NCBI RefSeq assembly: GCF_015482775.1
Contig: NZ_CP058214.1
Span: 4,144,501 to 4,208,500, forward strand
Direction: 5' to 3'
DNA: 64,000 bases
From: Kaustia mangrovi
GTDB lineage: Bacteria > Pseudomonadota > Alphaproteobacteria > Rhizobiales > Im1
A program made the position numbers and the translations under genes. Positions 8,953-17,738 of the stretch are shown here, in pieces. The notes beneath the pieces were generated by a model. That model was not told the DNA's origin and made no database searches. It worked only from the letters and a program-made list of their open reading frames with translations. Positions within the stretch are counted from its first letter, which is position 1; each line of letters opens with the position of its first letter.

Positions 8953-9411
8953 ATGCCCTCCATGACCGAGGTGCTGTTCTATCATCTGGAGCGCCAGCCC
9001 CTGGAGCGGGTCCTGCCGACGCTCCTGGAAAAGACGCTCGAGCGCGGCTGGCGCGCCGTTGTCCAGGCGGCGAGCGAAGAGCGCATCGAGGCCCTGTCGA
9101 CCGCCCTGTGGACCTATCGCGACGATTCGTTCCTGCCCCACGGGGCCGCGCGCGACGGCAATGCCGCCCTCCAGCCGGTCTGGCTGACGGCAGAGGCGGA
9201 CAATCCGAACGGGGCCAATATCCGCTTCCTCGTCGACGGATCGGACACCGACGACATTTCCGGCTACGACCGCGCGGTCTATCTGTTCGACGGCCATGAC
9301 GGCGATGCCGTCGCCAGGGCGCGCGAGCAATGGAAGGCGGCCCGGGCGAAGGGCTACGAGGTCACCTACTGGCAACAGGCACAGACGGGGCGCTGGGAAC
9401 GCAAGGCATGA
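8953..9411 (+). CDS. holC: DNA polymerase III subunit chi
   Basis: Chi links the clamp-loader to single-strand-binding protein during replication. The product has 152 residues and matches the chi pattern: EVLFYHLERQPLERVLPTLL at the start, the WRAVVQ strand, WTYRDDSFLPHG, and the late YDRAVYLFDGHD. A second ATG at 8962 gives MTEVLFYHLE, which looks more like family N-termini; either start is possible and neither has a strong ribosome site. In related genomes holC follows pepA directly; here uspA and the BCCT gene intervene. Confidence 0.9.
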   Translation: MPSMTEVLFYHLERQPLERVLPTLLEKTLERGWRAVVQAASEERIEALSTALWTYRDDSFLPHGAARDGNAALQPVWLTAEADNPNGANIRFLVDGSDTDDISGYDRAVYLFDGHDGDAVARAREQWKAARAKGYEVTYWQQAQTGRWERKA

Positions 9412-9442
9412 ACGCCCCGGCGGCCGAAACGGAGAGAACGCG

Positions 9443-9628
9443 GTGAGCGAGAAACTGCCCTACAGGCTCCTGACCGGTCCGGACGACCGCAGCTTCTGCG
9501 AGAAGGTCTCGCGGGCCATCGAGGACGGCTACATCCTCTACGGTCCGCCTTCGATGACCCATGACGGCGAGCGCGTGGTCTGCGCGCAGGCCGTGATCCT
9601 GCCGCATATCGCGACGGCCGGGGGCTGA
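9443..9628 (+). CDS. Small DUF1737 protein
   Basis: This 61-residue protein resembles DUF1737 proteins, whose role is unknown. The recognisable core is LPYRLLTGPDDRSFCEKVSR followed by a DGYILYGPP turn and a strand ending AQAVILP. The GTG start at 9443 is preceded by GGAGAG eight bases upstream and lies 32 bases after the holC stop, so the two may be cotranscribed. No signal peptide or membrane segment is visible. Confidence 0.75.
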   Translation: MSEKLPYRLLTGPDDRSFCEKVSRAIEDGYILYGPPSMTHDGERVVCAQAVILPHIATAGG

Positions 9629-9655
9629 GGGCGCCCGGGTCCGGGCCTCGCCCTC
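9627..9655. terminator. Bidirectional terminator between convergent genes
   Basis: A stem GAGGGCG (9627-9633) and CGCCCTC (9649-9655) with an inner CCC/GGG pairing fills the 31-bp gap between the DUF1737 gene and the minus-strand crotonase gene. Confidence 0.5.
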
Positions 9656-9659
9656 CTGC

Positions 9660-10478
9660 CTATCGGATGTCCCCGAAATCGCCATGCCGGCCCTTGCCGG
9701 CCGCGAACCGGGCCGCGCCCTGGCGGCCCTCGCGCTCAAGCGCCTCCATGCCGTTGCGCCATTCGCGCTCCATCGCGTCCCAGACCTCGTGACCCTGCTG
9801 GAGATACAGGGAGCGGCGGTCTGCGCGCAGGCAGATCTGCGGGAAGCGGGCGATCTCGCGGGCATAGGCTTCGGCCTCCTCCCGCACCGTGCCGTCCGCC
9901 ACGACGCGTGCGGCAAGCCCGATATCGAGACATTCGCGCGCCGGCACCTTGCGGCCGGTGAGTACGATATCCATGGCGCGCGACAGGCCCACCAGGCGCG
10001 GCAGACGCACCGTGCCGCCATCGATCAGGGGCACGCCCCAGCGCCGGCAATAGACGCCGAGATAGGCCGTCTCCTCCATGATGCGCACGTCGCACCACAG
10101 GGCGAGCTCCATGCCGCCGGCAACCGCGGGGCCCGCGACCGCGCCGATGACCGGCTTCGACAGCATGAGGCGCGACGGGCCCAGGGGGCCGCGGGGCAGG
10201 GCGGAGCCATTGCCGGGCGCGCGGTCTGAGGGGAAGTCCAGCTTGCGCACCTCCGGCATGTCGTCGGCAAGATCGCCGGCATATTTGAGGTCCCATCCGG
10301 CGCAGAACGCGCCGCCCTCGCCATAGAACACGGCGACCGCCGCCTCGTCGTCCGCGTCGAAGGCGAGAAACGCCTCCTGCAGCGCGTCCGCGCTCTCCGG
10401 GTCCATGGCATTTCGCGCCTCCGGTCGGCAGTGGACGATTGTCCAGACCGGACCGTTCCTCTCGATACTGACCGTCAT
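9660..10478 (-). CDS. Enoyl-CoA hydratase/isomerase family protein (crotonase fold)
   Basis: The 272-residue product has the crotonase core: RPEARNAMDPE near the N-terminus, an oxyanion-hole region around GGAFCAGWDLK, and GGMELALWCD, which keeps the first catalytic glutamate position. The second glutamate of true hydratases is not evident in the segment LGVYCRRWGVPLIDGGT, a variant seen in a distinct subfamily of uncertain reaction. The start at 10478 is set by a perfect AGGGAGGT eight bases upstream; longer forms have none. It is divergent from the SDR at 10639, suggesting related roles in an acyl-CoA pathway, by inference only. Confidence 0.85.
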   Translation of the reverse strand: MTVSIERNGPVWTIVHCRPEARNAMDPESADALQEAFLAFDADDEAAVAVFYGEGGAFCAGWDLKYAGDLADDMPEVRKLDFPSDRAPGNGSALPRGPLGPSRLMLSKPVIGAVAGPAVAGGMELALWCDVRIMEETAYLGVYCRRWGVPLIDGGTVRLPRLVGLSRAMDIVLTGRKVPARECLDIGLAARVVADGTVREEAEAYAREIARFPQICLRADRRSLYLQQGHEVWDAMEREWRNGMEALEREGRQGAARFAAGKGRHGDFGDIR

Positions 10479-10638
10479 GATGTCGGACCTCCCTGTTTCG
10501 TGGCGATGGACAGGCCCCGCCACTCCATCGCAGGATGGTCGGCGATGCAACGTTGCAGGAGGGGCGCGAAGGGGGCGCTGCCTTGGGCCTTGCGCGCCGT
10601 GGCGCATGGCCGGTCGATGGTTCAGGAGGTTCCCGCCC

Positions 10639-11340
10639 ATGTCTCGCCAAACCCCTCAAACCGGTCTCATCGTCGGCGCCGGTGCGGGCCTGAGCGCCTC
10701 GCTCGCCCGCGCCTTCGCCAGGGAGGACATCAAGACCGCGCTGGCCGCGCGCAATCCCGACGACCTCGCCGACCTCTGCGCGGAGACCGGCGCGCGCGCC
10801 TTTTCCTGCGATGCGTCCCGGGCGGACGAGGTGGAGGCCCTGTTCGCCGCGCTCGATGGCGGGTTCGGGCTGCCGGACGTGGTCGTCTACAACCCCTCCA
10901 GGCGCTTGCGGGGTGCGGTGGTCGATCTCGATCCGGCAGAGGTCGAGGAGGCGCTGCGGATCACCGCCTTTGGCGGCTTCCTCGTCGCCCGGCAGGCGGC
11001 TCGGTGCATGCTGGAGAAGGGCGGCGGCACGATCATGTTCACCGGCGCGTCGGCGAGCGTGAAGGGCTATGCGCAATCGGCGCCGTTCGCCATGGGAAAA
11101 TTCGCCCTGAGGGGGCTAGCCCAGAGCCTCGCCCGCGAGCTGCATCCCCGCAATATCCACGTCGCCCACATCGTCATCGACGGGTCCATCCGCAATCCGG
11201 GCCGCCAGGAGCCGGACGACGCGCCCGACAGCATGCTGTCCCCCGACGCCATTGCGGAGGCCTATGTCGCGCTCCTGAAGCAGGACCGCTCCGCATGGAG
11301 CTGGGAGATCGAGCTGCGCCCCTGGGTGGAGCGGTTCTGA
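10639..11340 (+). CDS. Short-chain dehydrogenase/reductase-like protein with an altered active site
   Basis: This 233-residue protein is Rossmann-fold SDR-like. The dinucleotide loop is GAGAGLSASLARAF, CDASRADEVEALF follows, and an N-P-S stands where NNAG is usual (VVYNPSRR). Ser is present in GASASVKG, but the usual YxxxK is FAMGK, so the catalytic tyrosine is replaced by phenylalanine. The protein may be a slow enzyme, use another tyrosine, or only bind ligand. The ATG at 10639 follows a perfect AGGAGGT. It is divergent from the crotonase gene and convergent with the ABC-F gene. Confidence 0.82.
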   Translation: MSRQTPQTGLIVGAGAGLSASLARAFAREDIKTALAARNPDDLADLCAETGARAFSCDASRADEVEALFAALDGGFGLPDVVVYNPSRRLRGAVVDLDPAEVEEALRITAFGGFLVARQAARCMLEKGGGTIMFTGASASVKGYAQSAPFAMGKFALRGLAQSLARELHPRNIHVAHIVIDGSIRNPGRQEPDDAPDSMLSPDAIAEAYVALLKQDRSAWSWEIELRPWVERF

Positions 11341-11367
11341 GGGGAGAGGGCGCGACAAAACTCGCAT

Positions 11368-11500
11368 CCCCTCACCCGGCGCCTCTGGCGCCACCCTCTC
11401 CCGCAAGGGGAGAGGGTTCTCTTGGGGCCGCTTTCTTCGTTCCCTCTCCCCTTGCGGGAGAGGGAGGGGCCCATTGTGCAAGCAATGGGAGGGTGAGGGG
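11368..11500. repeat. Pair of palindromic repeat elements between convergent genes
   Basis: Two facing copies of the family seen inside the thiolase lie here. The left copy runs from CCCCTCACCC (11368) through a GGCGCC/GGCGCC hairpin (11378-11392) to the stem ACCCTCTCCC...GGGAGAGGGT region ending at 11417. The right copy has TCCCTCTCCC (from 11441), GGGAGAGGGA (to 11465), a CCCATTG/CAATGGG hairpin (11470-11489) and ends in GGGTGAGGGG (11500). Any transcript from either side would form strong hairpins, so the region can act as a bidirectional terminator. Confidence 0.8.
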
Positions 11501-11508
11501 GCTTTGTC

Positions 11509-13467
11509 CTACGACGCGACGGCCTCTTCGTGGGCCGCCTCGAGCTCGGTGCTGGCCTCCAGCCACTCCTCCTCCGCATCCTCGAGCTGCTTGGCGAGGC
11601 GCCCATGCTCATAGGCGGCGGCGCGGGCATCCTCGGGAGCCGTCTCGTAGAGCGACGGATCGGCGAGGCGTTCGTCGAGCGCCTCGATCTCGCGCCGGAT
11701 CTTCGCCATGCGTTTCTCGACCCTCTCCACCCGGCGCTTCAGCGGCGCGACGCGGGCGCGCGCCTCCGCGCCCGCGCGGCGGCGGTCCTGCGCGCTCATG
11801 GCGGGCTGCGTCGATTCAATCTGCGAAATCGTTGAATCGGCCTGCGAGCTGTCCGCGCCATCCCCTTGGGATGACTCCTCCTTCTGCCGGCGCTCGGCGC
11901 GCGCCTTGCCGAGAATGAGGCGCGTATAGTCGTCGAGGTCGCCCTCGAACGACTTGACCGTGCCGTCGGCGACGAGCCAGAGACGGTCGGCGGAGGCCTC
12001 GATCAGGTGGCGGTCGTGGCTGATCATGATCACCGCGCCCTCATACTCGTTCAGCGCCCTGACGAGGGCCGCCCGGCTGTCGATGTCGAGATGGTTGGTG
12101 GGCTCGTCGAGCAGCAGGATATGCGGTCCCTTGAAGGCCGCGAGCATGAGCGTGAGGCGCGCCTTCTCGCCGCCCGACAGGGTCTCCACCCTGTTGTCGG
12201 CGAGGCGTTCGCCGAAGCCGAAGGCGCCGAGCTTCGCCCGCCGCTGGGCTTCCGTCGCCTCCTCCATCAGGGCACGGATATAGTCGTAAGGCGTCATGCC
12301 GGCATTGAGCGCGTCCACCTGGTGCTGCGCGAAATAGCCGACCTCCAGCCGCTTGTGATGGCGCATGGCGCCCGACTGGACGGAGAGCTTGCCCGCGATC
12401 AGCTTGGCGAAGGTCGACTTGCCGTTGCCGTTGGAGCCGAGAAGCGCGATCCGGTCGTCGGGGTCGATGCGCAGGTCGAGGCCCCTGAGGATGGGTTTGC
12501 CGGGCTCGTAGCCGACGGCGGCGTCCTCGAAGCGGATGAGCGGCGGATTGAGCGCGCGTTGCGGCTCGGGGAAGTGGAAGGGCGCGACGTCGGTCTCCAC
12601 CACGGTGGTCACGGGCTGCATGCGCTCCAGCATCTTCAGCCGGCTTTGCGCCTGGCGCGCCTTGGAGGCCTTCGCGCGGAACCGGTCCACGAAGGACTGG
12701 ATGCGCCGGCGCTCGTCGTCCTGGCGCTTCTTCATCTTCAACTGACGCGCCTGCTCCTCCGCGCGGGTGCGCTCGAACCGGTCGTAATTGCCGGCATAGA
12801 GCGTCAGCCGGCCCTGGTCGAGATGCAGGATGCTCTGCGGCACGGCGTTCAGGAGGTCGCGGTCGTGGCTGACGATGATGACCGTGTAGGGGTAGGACCT
12901 CAGATAGCTTTGCAGCCACAGCGTGCCCTCGAGGTCGAGATAGTTGGTCGGCTCGTCGAGGAGCAGCACGTCGGGTGCGGCGAACAGGGCCGCGGCCAGC
13001 GCGATGCGCATGCGCCAGCCGCCGGAGAAGGACGAGCAGGGACGGTCCTGCACCGCCTCGGGAAAGCCGAGGCCGGCGAGGATCGTCGCCGCGCGCGCCG
13101 GCGCGGAATGGGCGTCGATATCGGCAAGCCGGGTGTGGATCTCCGCGATGCGGTGGGGATCGGTGGCGGTGTCCGCCTCCGCCATCAGGCGCGTGCGCTC
13201 CGTGTCGGCGGCCAGCACCACGTCGATAATCGGCTCCGGCCCGCCGGGCGCCTCCTGGGCGACCTGGCCGATGCGTGCATTGCGCGGCACGCTCACGCTG
13301 CCGGCATCGGGCGCGAGACCCCCGGTGATGATCTTCAGGAGCGTGGACTTGCCCGTCCCGTTGCGCCCGACGAGGCCCACACGGTGGCCTGCGGGGATGG
13401 CGGCGGTCGCGTCCTGGAGGAGGGTGCGGCCCTCGATGCGGTATGTCAGCGCGTTGATGTGGAGCAT
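11509..13467 (-). CDS. ABC-F family ATPase (Uup/YheS type)
   Basis: ABC-F proteins have two ABC domains and no membrane part; they bind ribosomes and relieve stalls or protect the translation machinery. The 652-residue product has Walker A motifs GRNGTGKST and GSNGNGKST, signatures FSGGWRMRIALA and LSGGEKARLTLM, two LLLDEPTNYLD/LLLDEPTNHLD Walker B motifs, and a basic interdomain linker with a KKRQDDERRRIQSF helix. A charged coiled coil forms the last 90 residues. The ATG at 13467 opens a standard N-terminus (MLHINALTYRI). In related genomes this gene sits between holC and ndk, as here. Confidence 0.92.
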   Translation of the reverse strand: MLHINALTYRIEGRTLLQDATAAIPAGHRVGLVGRNGTGKSTLLKIITGGLAPDAGSVSVPRNARIGQVAQEAPGGPEPIIDVVLAADTERTRLMAEADTATDPHRIAEIHTRLADIDAHSAPARAATILAGLGFPEAVQDRPCSSFSGGWRMRIALAAALFAAPDVLLLDEPTNYLDLEGTLWLQSYLRSYPYTVIIVSHDRDLLNAVPQSILHLDQGRLTLYAGNYDRFERTRAEEQARQLKMKKRQDDERRRIQSFVDRFRAKASKARQAQSRLKMLERMQPVTTVVETDVAPFHFPEPQRALNPPLIRFEDAAVGYEPGKPILRGLDLRIDPDDRIALLGSNGNGKSTFAKLIAGKLSVQSGAMRHHKRLEVGYFAQHQVDALNAGMTPYDYIRALMEEATEAQRRAKLGAFGFGERLADNRVETLSGGEKARLTLMLAAFKGPHILLLDEPTNHLDIDSRAALVRALNEYEGAVIMISHDRHLIEASADRLWLVADGTVKSFEGDLDDYTRLILGKARAERRQKEESSQGDGADSSQADSTISQIESTQPAMSAQDRRRAGAEARARVAPLKRRVERVEKRMAKIRREIEALDERLADPSLYETAPEDARAAAYEHGRLAKQLEDAEEEWLEASTELEAAHEEAVAS

Positions 13468-13554
13468 GACGGCTTGATCTGGTGGAAATTCTCCCTCCGG
13501 TCAAGCCCTCCGGCGCCGCGAAGGGGGGCGCCGGCCCGGTTCGCACACGCCGTC

Positions 13555-13583
13555 TTGATGGCCGAAGGCGGCACCGCTATAAG
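13555..13583 (+). promoter_or_regulatory. Probable ndk promoter
   Basis: A -35 TTGATG (13555-13560), a 17-bp spacer and a -10 TATAAG (13578-13583) make a good housekeeping-type promoter. The leader before ndk would be about 40 nt. Confidence 0.6.
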
Positions 13584-13629
13584 GCGGCAACCCTTCAATC
13601 CTCAAGTCTAACCTCTAAGGACATCCATG

Positions 13630-14052
13630 ATGGCGACCGAGCGTACCCTCTCGATCATCAAACCCGACGCGACCGCCCGCAACATCACCGGCAAGATCGT
13701 CGACAAGCTGGAAAGCGCCGGCCTGCGCGTCGTGGCGCAGAAGCGCGTGAAGTGGAGCCAGGCGGACGCGGAGGCCTTCTACGCCGTGCACAAGGAGCGC
13801 CCCTTCTTCAACGACCTCGTCGCCTTCATGACCTCCGGCCCGATCGTGCTGCAGGTGCTGGAGGGCGAGGACGCCGTGGCGAAGAACCGCGAGGTGATGG
13901 GCGCGACCAACCCGGCCGATGCCGCCGAAGGCACGATCCGCAAGGCGTTTGCGGAGAATATCGAGCGCAACTCCGTCCACGGCTCCGACAGCTCGGAGAA
14001 TGCGGAGAAGGAAATCGCCATGTGCTTCAAGGCCGACGAGATCGTCGGCTGA
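13630..14052 (+). CDS. ndk: Nucleoside diphosphate kinase
   Basis: Ndk equalises nucleoside triphosphate pools by phosphate transfer through a histidine. The 140-residue product is full length. It shows [11 protein letters not shown] at the start and the active-site histidine in NSVHGSDS. Two adjacent ATG codons exist (13627 and 13630); AAGGA at 13617-13621 lies eight bases before the second and five before the first, so 13630 is slightly preferred. A clear promoter precedes it and a clear terminator follows, so it is monocistronic. Confidence 0.96.
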   Translation: MATERTLSIIKPDATARNITGKIVDKLESAGLRVVAQKRVKWSQADAEAFYAVHKERPFFNDLVAFMTSGPIVLQVLEGEDAVAKNREVMGATNPADAAEGTIRKAFAENIERNSVHGSDSSENAEKEIAMCFKADEIVG

Positions 14053-14080
14053 CCGCCAGCCGCGATTTGCGACCTCTCGA

Positions 14081-14113
14081 ATGCCCGGGCCCCGCGCCCG
14101 GGCATTTTCGTTT
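14081..14113 (+). terminator. Rho-independent ndk terminator
   Basis: A perfect 10-bp stem ATGCCCGGGC / GCCCGGGCAT (14081-14105) with a 5-base loop is followed by TTTCGTTTT, 28 bases after the ndk stop. Confidence 0.85.
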
Positions 14114-14182
14114 TCGGCGCATGTGCCATTCTGTCCGATTGAAACCGCGCCGGCCCGCTCCCCCGACCGGCAGGAAAATCCC

Positions 14183-15385
14183 CTATCTCAGGCGGGACAG
14201 GAGCTCCGCCGTCGGGTAGGAATCGGCCGGCAGGCCGAGCCGGGCCTGCACCGCCTTCACCGCCTGGCGTGTCCGCTCGCCGATAATGCCGTCCACACCG
14301 CCGACATCGTAGCCGGCGCGCTTGAGCAGCCTCTGCAGCTCCTTCACCTGCGCGACGTTCAGCGAGGCAACCTTGCCGCCGGGATGAACACGCGGCGCGC
14401 CGGCGAGCCTTGTCGCGAGATAGGCCGCCGTCGTGGAGTAGACGAGCGACTGGTTCCATTCCAGATAGGTGTCGAAATTGCGGTAGGCGAGGAAGGCCGG
14501 CCCGTTGCGCCCCATGGGAAGCAGCAGCGAGGCGGGCAGGCCGTCATTGGAGAGCCGCTGGCCGTTGGCCCGCGTCACGCCCCAACGGGCCCATTGCGAA
14601 CGCGGATGCTTGATCGCGATATCGGCCTGGTCCCACGGCAGGTTGGAGGGCACGCGCACCTCCTCCAGCCACGGCTCGCCGGCGCGCCAGCCGAGCGCCT
14701 TGAGGTAGTTCGCGGTCGAGGCCAGAACGTCCGGCACGCTGCGGATGAGATCGCGCCGGCCGTTGCCGTCGTAATCCACCGCATACTGGTCGTAGACCGT
14801 CGGCAGGAACTGCGTCTGGCCGAGCTCGCCGGCCCAGGGGCTGATCATCTCGCGCGGGGTGAGGTCGCCGCGCTGGACGATCCTGAGCGCGGCCATGAGC
14901 TGCGGGCGGAACTCCTCCGGCCGCCGGCAGTCATAGGCGAGCGTGGCCAGCGACCGCAGCGTCGAGGTATTGCCCATATTGGCGCCGAAATCGGTCTCCA
15001 GCGCCCAGAAGGCGGTGATGACCGGCCCCGGAACGCCGTATTGCCTTTCGATGCGCGAGAATGTGGAGCCGTATTTCTTGAGGTTCCGCCGGCCGTGGGT
15101 CAGCCGGTAGTTGTTGACCATGCGCCCGGAGAATTCGAGGAAGGTCTGCGCGAACACGCCCTGCCGGCGGTCCGCGGCGATGACCTTCGGGTCGAGCGTC
15201 ACGCCGTTCAGCGCATTGGCGATGGTGCGCTGGGAGATGCCGGAGGCCGCCGCCTCCTGCTTGAAGCCCTGAAGCCAGCGGTCGAAGCTGCCCGTATTCT
15301 GGCATGCCGCATGGGCGGACCCGCCCGCCAGCACCGCCGCCAGGACAATCGCAGCCCCCGCCAAACCCGTTCCCGTCTGCCGCAT
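14183..15385 (-). CDS. Lytic murein transglycosylase (MltB-like) with peptidoglycan-binding domain
   Basis: The enzyme cleaves the glycan backbone of peptidoglycan with formation of anhydro-muropeptides. The 400-residue precursor starts with a Sec signal peptide ending near SAHA (residues 1-26). The SLT_2/MltB domain follows, with the catalytic glutamate in FWALETDFGA and the ELGQTQFLPTVYDQYAVD segment. The last 60 residues form a PG_binding_1 domain (ELQRLLKRAGYDVGGVDGII). There is no lipobox, so it is probably periplasmic and soluble. It is divergent from the molybdopterin oxidoreductase gene. Confidence 0.92.
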   Translation of the reverse strand: MRQTGTGLAGAAIVLAAVLAGGSAHAACQNTGSFDRWLQGFKQEAAASGISQRTIANALNGVTLDPKVIAADRRQGVFAQTFLEFSGRMVNNYRLTHGRRNLKKYGSTFSRIERQYGVPGPVITAFWALETDFGANMGNTSTLRSLATLAYDCRRPEEFRPQLMAALRIVQRGDLTPREMISPWAGELGQTQFLPTVYDQYAVDYDGNGRRDLIRSVPDVLASTANYLKALGWRAGEPWLEEVRVPSNLPWDQADIAIKHPRSQWARWGVTRANGQRLSNDGLPASLLLPMGRNGPAFLAYRNFDTYLEWNQSLVYSTTAAYLATRLAGAPRVHPGGKVASLNVAQVKELQRLLKRAGYDVGGVDGIIGERTRQAVKAVQARLGLPADSYPTAELLSRLR

Positions 15386-15556
15386 CGTCGTCGACTCGCC
15401 TGATGATTGAAACCGCGGGCCACTGTGCCAGCGCTTCCGGCGGCGTTCAAGGCCGGCCGGATCTCCGGTCCCGGCAGACGGAACCGCCGGTCATGCCCTC
15501 TACAACAGGCGCCAGTTGCGGTATGACTGGGTAACAATGACAGGGATGAGCGCACC

Positions 15557-17650
15557 ATGAATGTCCGCCAGGAAATCGCCACCGGTTATTCCGCCTGCCC
15601 GCATGACTGCCCGTCGACATGTGCGCTGGAGGTGGAGCTTCTCGACGAGAACACTGTCGGCCGGGTGCGCGGCGCGGCGGACAACAGCTACACTGCGGGC
15701 GTGATCTGCGCCAAGGTCGCGCGCTATGCGGAGCGTATCCACCACCCCGACCGGCTGACGAAGGCGCTGAAGCGCAAGGGCGCGAAGGGCGACGGCGCGT
15801 GGCAGGAGATTTCCGTCGGCGACGCGCTCGACGAGGTCGCCGAGGCCTTCCTGAAGGCGGAGGCGCGCTACGGACCCGAAGCGGTGTGGCCCTATTACTA
15901 TGCCGGCACGATGGGCCTCGTCATGCGCGACGGCATCCACCGGCTGCGCCATGCCAAGCGCTATTCGGGGATGTACGACACGATCTGCACCGCGCTCGCC
16001 TGGCCGGGCTTCATCGTCGGCACCGGCCGGCTCTACGGGCCGGATCCGCGCGAGATGGCGAAATCGGATCTGGTGGTCATCTGGGGCACCAACCCGGTGC
16101 ACACCCAGGTCAACGTCATGACCCACGCGATCCGCGCGCGAAAGGAGCGCGGCGCGAAGATCGCCGTGGTCGATGTCTACGAGACGGCCACCATGAAGCA
16201 GGCCGATATCGGCCTCGTCATCCGCCCGGGTACCGACGGGGCGCTCGCCTGCGCGGTGATGCACGTGCTCTTCCGCGACGGCCATGCCAACCGGGATTAC
16301 CTCGAGAAATACGCCGATTGCCCGAAGGAATTCGAGCAGCATCTCAAGACGAGGACGCCCGAATGGGCCGCCGCGATCACCGGGCTCACGGTGGAGGAGA
16401 TCGAAGCCTTCGCCACGGCCATCGGCTCAACTCCGCGCAGCTATATCCGCGCGGGCTACGGCTTCACGCGCTCGCGCAACGGCGCGGTCAACATGCATGC
16501 GGTGACCTGCATTCCCACCGTCATCGGCGCCTGGCTCCACGAGGGCGGCGGCGCGTTCCACAATAACGGCTCGATCTTCCACTGGAACAAGGAGCTGATC
16601 GAAGGGCTCGACAGGCGCGACGACAACGTACGCATGATCGACCAGATTCGCGTCGGCCCGGCGCTCAACGGCGACCCCTACGACCTGGAGGGCGGACCGC
16701 CGGTCGCGGCCATGCTGATCCAGAACACCAATCCCGTCTCCGTCGCGCCCGACCAGACGCTCGTGAAGCGGGGCTTCGCGCGCGACGACCTGTTCGTGTG
16801 CGTGCACGAGCAGTTCATGACGGAGACGGCGGCCATGGCCGATATCGTGCTGCCGGCCACCATGTTCCTGGAGCATGACGACGTCTACCAGGCCGGCGGC
16901 CAGCAGCACATCCTGTTCGGTCCGAAGCTCGTGGAGGCGCCGGGCGCGTGCCTGTCCAACCACGATGTGATCTGCGGGCTGGCAGACCGCGTCGGTGCGG
17001 AGCATCGCGGTTTCGCCATGACCCCGCGCGAGCTGATCGACGAGACCCTGCAGGCGTCCGGCTGGGGCACGCTGGAGGCGCTGGAGGAAAAGCGCTGGAT
17101 CGACTGCCAGCCCGACTTCGACCGGGCCCACTATGTCGACGGCTTCAAGCATCCCGACGGGCGCTTCCGCTTCAGGCCGGACTGGGAAAGCTATTATTTC
17201 CGGCCGAACCACAGGCGCCATTTCGGCCCGTTCGACACCATTCCTGAGATGCCGGATCACTGGGCGGTGATCGAGGAGGCCGACGAGGCCCACCCCTTCC
17301 GCCTGGCGACGAGCCCGGCGCGCAATTTCCTCAACTCCACCTTCAACGAGACGCCGACCTCGTTGTCGCGCGAGAAGCGGCCCTCGCTGCTCGTCCATCC
17401 GGACGATCTGGAGGCGCTGGGCGCGCAGGACGGCCAGAAGCTCCGGATCGGCAATGCGCGGGGCACGGTCACGATCCACGCGCAGGCCTTCGCCGGTATC
17501 AAGCGCGGCGTGGTCATCGCGGAGTCGATCTGGCCGAACGAGGCTCACGAGGACGGGCAGGGCATCAATACGCTGACCGGCACCGACCAGCCGGCGCCCT
17601 CCGGCGGTGCGGCGTTCCACGACAACCGCGTGTGGATCCGGCCGGCCTGA
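15557..17650 (+). CDS. Molybdopterin-dependent oxidoreductase (DMSO reductase/formate dehydrogenase family)
   Basis: The 697-residue product is a bis-MGD molybdo- or tungstoenzyme. A [4Fe-4S] site is formed by Cys14, Cys18, Cys22 (CPHDCPSTC) and Cys51 (GVICAKV). The molybdopterin domain follows, with [15 protein letters not shown] and [16 protein letters not shown], and a molydop_binding domain at the C-terminus ([17 protein letters not shown]). There is no twin-arginine signal, so it is cytoplasmic. No electron-transfer subunit or cofactor gene is adjacent, and the substrate is unknown. The proposed formate role is only one option. Confidence 0.88.
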   Translation: MNVRQEIATGYSACPHDCPSTCALEVELLDENTVGRVRGAADNSYTAGVICAKVARYAERIHHPDRLTKALKRKGAKGDGAWQEISVGDALDEVAEAFLKAEARYGPEAVWPYYYAGTMGLVMRDGIHRLRHAKRYSGMYDTICTALAWPGFIVGTGRLYGPDPREMAKSDLVVIWGTNPVHTQVNVMTHAIRARKERGAKIAVVDVYETATMKQADIGLVIRPGTDGALACAVMHVLFRDGHANRDYLEKYADCPKEFEQHLKTRTPEWAAAITGLTVEEIEAFATAIGSTPRSYIRAGYGFTRSRNGAVNMHAVTCIPTVIGAWLHEGGGAFHNNGSIFHWNKELIEGLDRRDDNVRMIDQIRVGPALNGDPYDLEGGPPVAAMLIQNTNPVSVAPDQTLVKRGFARDDLFVCVHEQFMTETAAMADIVLPATMFLEHDDVYQAGGQQHILFGPKLVEAPGACLSNHDVICGLADRVGAEHRGFAMTPRELIDETLQASGWGTLEALEEKRWIDCQPDFDRAHYVDGFKHPDGRFRFRPDWESYYFRPNHRRHFGPFDTIPEMPDHWAVIEEADEAHPFRLATSPARNFLNSTFNETPTSLSREKRPSLLVHPDDLEALGAQDGQKLRIGNARGTVTIHAQAFAGIKRGVVIAESIWPNEAHEDGQGINTLTGTDQPAPSGGAAFHDNRVWIRPA

Positions 17651-17738
17651 GGCGGCCCGGAACGGCGCCCGGCCGCGGCGGCCTTCATCGTGCCGTCACA
17701 CAGGGCTATTATCCGGCGAGGAAGGTGGAGGCCCTGTC

